Of a stretch of DNA of 64,000 nt, positions 57,179 through 64,000 are shown one piece after another (the stretch's first letter is position 1; every line of letters starts with the position of its first letter). The position numbers and the translations under genes are program-made. The stretch lies in assembly GCA_012103315.1 (NCBI GenBank), contig WLWZ01000001.1:124001-188000 (forward strand). Direction: 5' to 3'. A model generated the notes under the pieces. That model searched no databases. It was given only the letters and a program-made list of their open reading frames with translations, and was not told where the DNA came from. Source of the DNA: Alphaproteobacteria bacterium. GTDB lineage: Bacteria > Pseudomonadota > Alphaproteobacteria > MPNO01 > UBA2964.

Positions 57179-58816
57179 AACGGCGTCCCCTTCAACAGCT
57201 TCAATGTCGAAGGCTGCTTTTATGAGTGCCTTTGTGTACTCATTTTCGGGCTCATCAAATATTCTAGCTGCCGACCCCTGTTCGACCACTTTGCCGTTCC
57301 GCATGACAAGGACTTCATCGGCGAGAGTGCGGACGACCTTTAAATCGTGGCTGATGAATAGGTAAGCCAGTTTGTGTTTTTCCTGCAGGTCGCGGAGCAG
57401 GTCAACAATTTGTGCCTGGACAGACATATCCAAGGCTGATGTCGGTTCGTCCAAGACCATCAACTTAGGTCTTAGAACCATAGCGCGGGCGATGGAGATA
57501 CGCTGCCGCTGACCACCAGAGAATTCGTGTGGATAGCGATCCTGCGTCTCGGGATCTAACCCAACTTCCTCCAGTGTTTCCGCGATCAAATGCCGTCTCT
57601 CGTCAAAAGACAGGTTCGGCATGTGAATTAACATACCTTCTTCGATGATCTGACCAACAGACATGCGAGGGCTTAGTGAACCATAGGGATCCTGGAATAC
57701 GATCTGCATATCACTGCGGAGCGGACGTAACTCTTTCCAACTTTGGCCCTGGATGTTTTGCCCCAAAAAGCTTATCGGCCCATCGCTGCGTTCCAATCGG
57801 AGCAGGCCCATCGCAAGCGTCGTCTTGCCTGAGCCACTCTCTCCGACAACGCCCACCGTATGGCCTTCGCGGACTTTAACTGAAACACCATCAACGGCTT
57901 TGATATGGCCCACGACTTTGCGCAGGACACCGCGTTTGACCGGGAACCACACCTTTACGTCTTTTGCCTCGACGATTATCGGGGCGCCTGTTGCTGCGGT
58001 TGCGGGTTTGCCCTTTGGTTCAGCAGCCAGCAAATGCTGCGTATAGCTATGCTGCGGGTCATCAAAAATCTTCGCTGTGTTGCCTTGCTCAACAATCTGG
58101 CCGTCGGTCATCACACAAACCCGGTCAGCGACTTTTCGAACGATGCCCAAATCATGGGTAATAAGCAGCATCGACATGCCGCGTTTTTGCTGAAGTTCTT
58201 TCAACAAGGCTAGAATTTGCGCTTGGATGGTGACATCCAAAGCCGTGGTTGGTTCGTCGGCGATCAAAAGATCGGGGTCGTTGGCGAGTGCCATCGCAAT
58301 CATGACACGTTGGCGCTGCCCCCCTGACAGCTGATGCGGGTACGCCTGAAGTCGGTTTTCGGCGTCGCGGAGCCCAACCTGTTTTAGTAGGTCGAGAATA
58401 CGTTCCCGCGCCGCGGTCCGATCGAGTTTTTTGTGGAGGAAGAGGACCTCACCGATCTGTTTTTCCAGCGTATGAAGCGGATTAAGCGATGTCATCGGTT
58501 CTTGAAAAATCATCCCAATACGATTGCCGCGAATCCGTTGTAGCGTCTCTTCATCCGCACCGACCAGTTCTTCGTCATTAAATCGGATGCTGCCCGAGGG
58601 GTGATGCGCCATGGGGTAGGGCAGGAGCTGAATGGTAGATAAGGCCGTTACAGACTTCCCAGAACCACTTTCGCCAACCAACGCGACGGTTTCGCCTTTA
58701 CCGATTGCAAAGCTCGCGCCGCGGACAGCTTTGACTTCGCGCGCGTCAGACCCAAAGGAGACCGAAAGATTCTCGATTTCCAGCAGTTGATTAGCAGTGT
58801 TGGGTGTTTCAACCAT
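57170..58816 (-). CDS. yejF: Dual-ATPase subunit of the Yej-type oligopeptide ABC transporter
   Basis: The 548-residue protein has two ABC-ATPase domains in one chain, as in YejF. Walker A is GESGSGKS near residue 50 and GESGSGKTT in the second half; signatures are [15 protein letters not shown] and [15 protein letters not shown]; Walker B is [12 protein letters not shown] and [12 protein letters not shown]. It powers uptake of oligopeptides and of peptide-nucleotide antibiotics such as microcin C across the inner membrane. It is the last gene of yejA-yejB-yejE-yejF, with its start abutting the yejE stop. Its 3' end overlaps the MarR pseudogene by 9 bases on the opposite strand. Confidence 0.93.
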   Translation of the reverse strand: MVETPNTANQLLEIENLSVSFGSDAREVKAVRGASFAIGKGETVALVGESGSGKSVTALSTIQLLPYPMAHHPSGSIRFNDEELVGADEETLQRIRGNRIGMIFQEPMTSLNPLHTLEKQIGEVLFLHKKLDRTAARERILDLLKQVGLRDAENRLQAYPHQLSGGQRQRVMIAMALANDPDLLIADEPTTALDVTIQAQILALLKELQQKRGMSMLLITHDLGIVRKVADRVCVMTDGQIVEQGNTAKIFDDPQHSYTQHLLAAEPKGKPATAATGAPIIVEAKDVKVWFPVKRGVLRKVVGHIKAVDGVSVKVREGHTVGVVGESGSGKTTLAMGLLRLERSDGPISFLGQNIQGQSWKELRPLRSDMQIVFQDPYGSLSPRMSVGQIIEEGMLIHMPNLSFDERRHLIAETLEEVGLDPETQDRYPHEFSGGQRQRISIARAMVLRPKLMVLDEPTSALDMSVQAQIVDLLRDLQEKHKLAYLFISHDLKVVRTLADEVLVMRNGKVVEQGSAARIFDEPENEYTKALIKAAFDIEAVEGDAVST

Positions 58817-59898
58817 TACTGCATGGTCTTTCTGGGATCGAAAGCGTCCCGGATCGCTTCACCAACAAACACTAGCAAGCTCAGCATGCCGGCGAGAACG
58901 AGGAAGGCAGTGATTCCAAGCCATGGCGCCTGCAAATTGGCTTTACCCTGCGCCAGCAATTCACCGAGTGATGGTGAGCCGGGGGGCAATCCAAAGCCTA
59001 GAAAATCAAGAGACGTGAGGGCGGTGATCGAACCAATCAGCACAAAGGGGAGAAAGGTTAGGGCTGCGGTCATGGCATTTGGCAGAACATGACGCCGGAT
59101 AATCGTCGCATTACCGACGCCGAGCGAGCGCGCGGCCCGAACATAGTCAAAGTTTCGCGCTCGCAGAAACTCAGCGCGCACGACGCCTTCAAGCGCCATC
59201 CATTCGAATAACAGGAGCAAGCCAAGCAACATCCAAAAGCTGGGCTGAAAGACGCTGGCGAGAATGATCAACAAGAACAGACGCGGTAGGCCGGACCAAA
59301 TTTCGATAAAGCGCTGGAAGAGAAGGTCGGTCCAACCCCCGAAATACCCTTGAATAGCACCGGCAGCGACACCGACGATGGATGAGATAATGGTGAGGAT
59401 TAAGCCGAATAGCACTGATATTCGAAAGCCATACAATACTCGGGCAAAGACGTCGCGCGCTTGGTCATCGGTTCCCAACAAATTTTCCAGAGTTGGGGGG
59501 GAGGGTGCGGGTTTGTTGAGGTTCAGATTAACCGTGCCATAGCTATAGCGAACAGGTGTCCAGTAAATCTTGCCGCCTTTTTGGGTAATGAGCTCCTGAA
59601 CCTCTTTTTCGCGATACTCCGCCTCCGTCTGAAAATCACCGCCAAAAACAGTTTCGGGATAAATTTTCAAGACGGGAAAATAATAACTTCCCTGATATTG
59701 CACCATCAGCGGCTTATCGTTGGCGATCAGTTCCGCGAATAGGCTGAAGACAAACAACACCAGGAAAATCCAAAACGACCAATAACCCCGTCTGTTGGCC
59801 TTGAAACTCGCGAGGCGCCGGACGGTGAGGGGCGTTATCGTCATGCCAAGGAATGTCGGGCGCGTATCGGTGCCTGCTTCAGACATCGCGGGCCTCAA
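58816..59898 (-). CDS. yejE: Oligopeptide ABC transporter permease
   Basis: The 360-residue permease has an N-terminal OppC-type extension with one helix (about residues 38-58), a periplasmic loop, and five further helices. The EAA loop (ARSLGVGNATIIRRHVLPN) contacts the ATPase. Length and order match YejE. It overlaps yejB by 20 bases and yejF by one, in the yejBEF operon. Confidence 0.92.
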   Translation of the reverse strand: MRPAMSEAGTDTRPTFLGMTITPLTVRRLASFKANRRGYWSFWIFLVLFVFSLFAELIANDKPLMVQYQGSYYFPVLKIYPETVFGGDFQTEAEYREKEVQELITQKGGKIYWTPVRYSYGTVNLNLNKPAPSPPTLENLLGTDDQARDVFARVLYGFRISVLFGLILTIISSIVGVAAGAIQGYFGGWTDLLFQRFIEIWSGLPRLFLLIILASVFQPSFWMLLGLLLLFEWMALEGVVRAEFLRARNFDYVRAARSLGVGNATIIRRHVLPNAMTAALTFLPFVLIGSITALTSLDFLGFGLPPGSPSLGELLAQGKANLQAPWLGITAFLVLAGMLSLLVFVGEAIRDAFDPRKTMQ

Positions 59899-61003
59899 AA
59901 TCGATACGCGGATCGATTAGCGTATAGGTCAAGTCTCCAATCAGCTTCATCACGAGCCCAAGGAGCGTGAAGAAGAACAAAGAGGCAAACATGATTGGAT
60001 AGTCGCGTTTAATGACCGCCTCAAAACCCAGCAGTCCCAGACCGTCGAGTGAGAAAATAATTTCGATCAGCAGTGCGCCGGTAAACAGGATGCCGACAAA
60101 GGCGCTGGGGAATCCTGCAATCACGATGAGCATCGCGTTGCGGAAGACATGGCCGTAGAGCACTCGATGTTCCGTAAGGCCCTTGGCTTTTGCTGTTAGC
60201 ACATATTGCTGGTTAATCTGATCGAGGAAGGAGTTCTTGGTCAGGAAGGTGAGGGCGGCAAACCCACCAATAACCAATGCTGTGATAGGCAAAACCATAT
60301 GCCAAAGGTAATCGAGAATTCGCATTGGCCAGCTCAGCTGATCCCAGTTTTCGGAAACCAATCCTCTTAGGGGAAACCAGTCGAAGTAACTGCCGCCGGC
60401 GAACAGCACGACGAGCATCACCGCAAACAGAAATCCAGGAATTGCGTTGCCAATGATGATAACCGCACTGGTCCATATGTCGAACGAACTGCCGTCATTG
60501 ACGGCCTTGCGAATACCGAGCGGGATAGAGATGAAATAGACGAGCAGCGTTGTCCAAATCCCGAGCGAGATCGAGACGGGGAGTTTTTGCAATACGAGGT
60601 CGACAACTTTTTCATCGCGAAAATAGCTGTTCCCAAAATCGAACTGAATATAGTTCCCCATCATCATCAGAAACCGTTCATGAAGCGGTTTGTCGAAGCC
60701 GAACTGTTTTTCGAGCTGTTTGATAAACTCTGGATCGAGCCCTTGCGCGCCGCGATAGGCGTTGTTGGCAGCGCCCGCTGAACCGGATGATGCTTGTTGT
60801 GATGCGGTAGCTGTTGAACCTGCTTCAGTTCCGCCAGTCCCGCCAATGCGGGCGGTTGCCCCGACGTCGGTGCCGGTTAGCTGTGCGACAATCTGCTCAA
60901 TGGGGCCGCCCGGGGCAAACTGAATGATCACAAAATTGATCACCATGATTCCGATCAAGGTCGGAATAATTAGCAACAAACGGCGGATGATATAGGCGAG
61001 CAT
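59879..61003 (-). CDS. yejB: Oligopeptide ABC transporter permease
   Basis: The 374-residue permease begins YIIRRLLLIIPTLIGIMVINFVIIQFAPGGP, as OppB/YejB proteins do, and has about six helices and a BPD transporter loop (AKAKGLTEHRVLYGHVFRNA). A low-complexity Gly/Ser/Ala/Thr stretch (about residues 45-85) sits in the first periplasmic loop, as is common in YejB. It lies 17 bases downstream of yejA and pairs with YejE. Confidence 0.93.
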   Translation of the reverse strand: MLAYIIRRLLLIIPTLIGIMVINFVIIQFAPGGPIEQIVAQLTGTDVGATARIGGTGGTEAGSTATASQQASSGSAGAANNAYRGAQGLDPEFIKQLEKQFGFDKPLHERFLMMMGNYIQFDFGNSYFRDEKVVDLVLQKLPVSISLGIWTTLLVYFISIPLGIRKAVNDGSSFDIWTSAVIIIGNAIPGFLFAVMLVVLFAGGSYFDWFPLRGLVSENWDQLSWPMRILDYLWHMVLPITALVIGGFAALTFLTKNSFLDQINQQYVLTAKAKGLTEHRVLYGHVFRNAMLIVIAGFPSAFVGILFTGALLIEIIFSLDGLGLLGFEAVIKRDYPIMFASLFFFTLLGLVMKLIGDLTYTLIDPRIDFEARDV

Positions 61004-61020
61004 CTATTCTTGTTCTGTCA

Positions 61021-62856
61021 CTAGGGTTTGGGCGGCGCTTTTCCGGCGTCAATCATGGCTGCCTTTTTGGCGCTATACCACCACGTATCCAGCATCCCAA
61101 GGTCAAATTTTGGTTTGATTTTGGGGCGCTCGAACTTATTCCAATAGGCGATATTGTGATCGCCTTTGTACCATTGGGGCACCATATAGCGGTTCCACAT
61201 CAAGACCCGATCCAAGGCGTGGACTGCGGTAACCAAGTCCGTGCGGGATTTCGCCGCGATAACCTTATCTATTAGATAATCTATCGCCGGATTCTTGATA
61301 CCGGCGAGATTCCTTGAGCCTGGCACATCTGCCATTTTGGAACTGAAATAGGTTTTTTGTTCGATGCCGGGCGTGTTGGTTTGGACGTAGCGTTGCACCA
61401 CGACATCAAAATCATATTGCTGCATACGGTGTTGGAAGTTTGCGACATCGACAATTCTTATTCTGGCATCGATACCGACCCGTTTCAGATTGCGGATATA
61501 AGGGCTGATGATGCGCTGGAAGGAGCTTTCAAAGAGTAGAAACTCAACTGTCAGGGGTTTGCCGGTCTGATCAACGAGCTTGTTATTGACGATCTTCCAA
61601 CCCGCCTGGCGCAACAAACGGGCCGCCTTGCGCAAGTTCGATCGATTTCGCCCAGACCCATCGGTTTTTGGCGATTGATATACTTTTGAGAATACCTCAT
61701 CAGGGACCTTGCTGCGGAGTGGCTCGAGTAGTTTGATTTCATCTGCGGTAGGCGGTTTCTCGGCCCCAAGGTTGCTGTTGGCGAACATACTGTTGGTCCG
61801 GTCGTAGAGACCGTAGAACAGCGTCCTGTTGGTCCACTCATAGTCAAATGCAAGGTCCAGCGCGGCGCGCACACGGCGATCTTTGAACTTGTTACGGCGC
61901 ATGTTGAAAAAGAATGCCTGAACGCCGGAGGGTGTCGCATCGGGGAGCGTTGCTCTCACAATTCGACCGTCTTTGATGGGGAGCTTGTTATCGTATTGGG
62001 TTGCCCAGCTGCGCGACGTAAACTCTTCGCGGAAGTCGTATGACTTCGAAAAGAACGCCTGAAAGGCAATATCACGGTCCCGGAAATAATCGAACCGCAC
62101 CATGTCGAAATTATAACGGCCGCGCATGACCGGTAGCTGATCGGCCCAATAGTTTTTGATGCGCTCATAAACAATCGATCGGCCAGGTTCGACCTTCGCG
62201 ACACGATAAGGACCGGCACCAGGTGGGGCCGTCATCGTCGTTTTGTCAAACTGCACCTTTTCGTAATAGCGCTTGGAAAGAACCGGCAGGCCGGCGATCT
62301 GAAGTGGTAAATCGCGATTATTGGCGGCCTTGAACGTAAATTTGACGCGATGCTTGGTGAGCGCTTTTACGTCATCAACGTCGGCAAAGATAAAGCGATA
62401 TTGGGGGTGTCCTTTTTTAACGAGAGTTTGGAAGGTAAAGACTACGTCGGCTGCGGTAATCGGAGTGCCGTCGCTGAACCTGGCGGTTGGGCGTAAATCA
62501 AAAGTAATTGCACTTTTATCGGCGGCGACGGAAACAGTTTCAGCGACAAGCCCGTAAAGCGCATCCGGTTCGTCATTGGCGCGTTCCATGAGCGTGGCAT
62601 GGATCAGCCCGACACCTCCCGCTGATACGCCCTTCAGGATATAGGGGTTAAGACTATCGAACGAATCAATACCCGCCAGACGTATCGTCCCACCCTTCGG
62701 GGCATTGGGATTGACGTAATCAAAATGTTTGAACTCGCTGCTATATTTCAGATCGCCGAAGGCGGAGAGTCCGTGACTCTTTGGAAGCTCTTGAGCCTGC
62801 GGGCTAGATGCAAGAATTGCGGCTAAGACAGAGCCGGAAAGAAGGCGACGGATCAT
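61021..62856 (-). CDS. yejA: Periplasmic oligopeptide-binding protein (first YejA-like copy)
   Basis: The 611-residue secreted protein has a signal peptide (LLSGSVLAAILASSPQAQA-like, cleavage near residue 22) and the extracellular solute-binding family 5 fold: FDYVNPNAPKGGTIRLA at the start is the YejA hallmark. Internal DGTPITAADVVFTFQ and a C-terminal KPPKP are typical. It delivers peptides to YejBEF. Its ATG overlaps the stop of a second YejA-like gene upstream in ATGA, so the two are coupled. Confidence 0.93.
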   Translation of the reverse strand: MIRRLLSGSVLAAILASSPQAQELPKSHGLSAFGDLKYSSEFKHFDYVNPNAPKGGTIRLAGIDSFDSLNPYILKGVSAGGVGLIHATLMERANDEPDALYGLVAETVSVAADKSAITFDLRPTARFSDGTPITAADVVFTFQTLVKKGHPQYRFIFADVDDVKALTKHRVKFTFKAANNRDLPLQIAGLPVLSKRYYEKVQFDKTTMTAPPGAGPYRVAKVEPGRSIVYERIKNYWADQLPVMRGRYNFDMVRFDYFRDRDIAFQAFFSKSYDFREEFTSRSWATQYDNKLPIKDGRIVRATLPDATPSGVQAFFFNMRRNKFKDRRVRAALDLAFDYEWTNRTLFYGLYDRTNSMFANSNLGAEKPPTADEIKLLEPLRSKVPDEVFSKVYQSPKTDGSGRNRSNLRKAARLLRQAGWKIVNNKLVDQTGKPLTVEFLLFESSFQRIISPYIRNLKRVGIDARIRIVDVANFQHRMQQYDFDVVVQRYVQTNTPGIEQKTYFSSKMADVPGSRNLAGIKNPAIDYLIDKVIAAKSRTDLVTAVHALDRVLMWNRYMVPQWYKGDHNIAYWNKFERPKIKPKFDLGMLDTWWYSAKKAAMIDAGKAPPKP

Positions 62857-64000
62857 TTAGATCCTGACTTCTGGCGTTTGGGTTGAACGGTAGCTGCTTT
62901 CTTGGCATCGACCCACCAGGAGAAAAACCCGATCCCAAAACTTGGACGTTTGGCCGGCTGGCCAAACTTGTCCCACCAGGCAATGCGGTCGGCCCGAATG
63001 TGCCATTGCGGGATGACAAAATGGTTCCATTGTAGGACGCGGTCCAGGGCCCGTGAGGCAACGACCAATGATTTGCGATCCTTTGCGGCAACGATTTTCT
63101 CAACCAAGGCATCTATGGCTGGGTCCTGAATGCCAATTAGGTTGCGGCTCCCAGCACGGGTGGCGGCTTTGCTATGCCAGTAATTTCGCTGTTCGTTCCC
63201 CGGCGACAATGATTGCGCAAAGGTCGTTACGATGACATCGTAATCAAAATCACGTACGCGGTTCTGATATTGCGCAGGGTCGACGGTCCGAATCTTTCCT
63301 TTGATTCCCAATCTTTTTAGGTTGCGAATAAATGGTGAAACGACGCGTTCGAACGCTGGGCTGACGAGAAGAAATTCTATCTCCATCGGCTTGCCGGTTG
63401 TTGGACTGACGAGCTGATTGTTGACGATTTTCCAACCTGCTTTTTTGAGCAGGCGGACAGCTTTCCGCAAATTTCGGCGATTGTTGCCTGACCCGTCTGT
63501 CTTTGCAGGTTTGTAAACCGCCTTGAAAACCTCGTCGGGCACTTTTCCTCTGAGTGGGTTCAGTAATTTGAGCTCTGCCGCGGTGGGTGGTTTAGAGGCC
63601 GCGAGATCGGAGTTTTCAAAAAAGCTCCAGGTGCGGCTGTACTGGCCATAAAACAGCTGGCGGTTCGACCATTCAAAATCGAATGCATAGGCTAACGCTT
63701 GTCGGACGAGTTTGCTTTCGAATTGTGGACGTCGGATGTTGAAGGCGAAAGCTTGCATCCCCGCTGGACGTGTATGTTTCCAAAGAGCAGTTTTTACATC
63801 ACCGCGTTTGCGGGCGGGGAAGTTATAACCCGTAGCCCAGTCTTTGGAGGAGCCTTCAAATCGGAAATCATACAAACCCGCTTTGAAGGCTTCGAGGGCG
63901 ACAGCCTGATCGCGGTAATAATCATAGCGCACAATATCGAAATTATGTTGCCCAACGCGAAGCGGAATGTTTTGCCCCCAGTAATTTTTTACACGTTCAT
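62853..64000 (-). CDS. Second YejA-like periplasmic binding protein (5' end outside window)
   Basis: The open frame enters from beyond the window edge and ends at 62853. The 382 residues visible match the C-terminal two-thirds of YejA: RYDYYRDQAVALEAFKAG, the RQALAYAFDFEW stretch and the ending with GIGFFSWW. It is a paralogue of the downstream yejA (both share NRRNLRKA, FERV and the WYSAKK/WWVDAKK-like ends). An ATGA overlap joins the two. Two binding proteins on one transporter would broaden the peptides taken up (inference). Confidence 0.9.
   Translation of the reverse strand, partial: ERVKNYWGQNIPLRVGQHNFDIVRYDYYRDQAVALEAFKAGLYDFRFEGSSKDWATGYNFPARKRGDVKTALWKHTRPAGMQAFAFNIRRPQFESKLVRQALAYAFDFEWSNRQLFYGQYSRTWSFFENSDLAASKPPTAAELKLLNPLRGKVPDEVFKAVYKPAKTDGSGNNRRNLRKAVRLLKKAGWKIVNNQLVSPTTGKPMEIEFLLVSPAFERVVSPFIRNLKRLGIKGKIRTVDPAQYQNRVRDFDYDVIVTTFAQSLSPGNEQRNYWHSKAATRAGSRNLIGIQDPAIDALVEKIVAAKDRKSLVVASRALDRVLQWNHFVIPQWHIRADRIAWWDKFGQPAKRPSFGIGFFSWWVDAKKAATVQPKRQKSGSK

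Noticed and set aside
1-64000. CRISPR arrays, IS elements, phage genes, tRNA or rRNA genes
   Set aside because: No spaced repeat array, transposase, integrase or cloverleaf-like sequence was seen; the only strong direct repeat is the 90-bp duplication at 53.6 kb.

Overview
The window looks like the chromosome of a free-living heterotrophic alphaproteobacterium, probably Rhodospirillales-like and possibly marine. This is inferred from gene content and moderate GC: YejABEF, a class III adenylate cyclase with TPR repeats, an XRE regulator of the alphaproteobacterial type, many Mo-hydroxylases, UbiD decarboxylases, CoA-transferases and amidohydrolases. No rRNA, tRNA, CRISPR array, IS element or phage gene was seen. 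Coding density is high and no gene-free stretch exceeds about 300 bases.

Layout. 1-3.3 kb: a partial Baeyer-Villiger-type monooxygenase, divergent from a Cu+ P-type ATPase. 3.4-9.1 kb: a catabolic block (UbiD decarboxylase, crotonase-fold enzyme, flavin reductase, MFS, gamma-resorcylate-decarboxylase-like amidohydrolase). 9.2-11.9 kb: EmrAB-type efflux. 11.9-21.5 kb: two Mo-hydroxylase systems, an ABC-F ATPase, a TauD dioxygenase and a GMC oxidoreductase. 21.6-23.7 kb: amidase with an AtzG/GatC-like partner, and a GFA-family protein. 23.7-27.2 kb: a regulatory block with a GMC remnant, an XRE regulator, a Crp-type regulator and a convergent adenylate cyclase. 27.2-33.7 kb: the most unusual part, described below. 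33.7-43.9 kb: Ltp2/OB-fold/CoA-transferase genes, amidohydrolases, an enolase-superfamily enzyme, a TctC-like binding protein, an MFS and a broken hydrolase. 43.9-50.4 kb: a second UbiD block with two VOC proteins, a class II aldolase and an FAD hydroxylase. 50.6-57.2 kb: SleB hydrolase, FemAB-like protein, DMT transporter, a lipoprotein hydrolase with a perfect 90-bp duplication, a 2-hydroxyacid dehydrogenase, an M17 aminopeptidase and a broken MarR gene. 57.2-64 kb: yejFEBA plus a second, partial YejA-like gene.

Main finding. At 28.2-31.8 kb a 46-residue peptide that is easily missed ends in CGCSCGCGE. It is followed by a DUF692/MNIO iron oxidase, a DUF2063/HvfC-like partner and a GT4 glycosyltransferase with a PqqD-like C-terminal domain. 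This has the architecture of a RiPP biosynthetic operon, with a predicted Cys-modified and possibly glycosylated or metal-binding product. I know of no characterised system with this exact combination, but I could not search for one.

Three genes are broken by frameshift or deletion (MFS at 32.8 kb, hydrolase at 43.4 kb, MarR at 57.06 kb), and one lipoprotein carries an exact 90-bp duplication. This suggests either recent decay or assembly errors.
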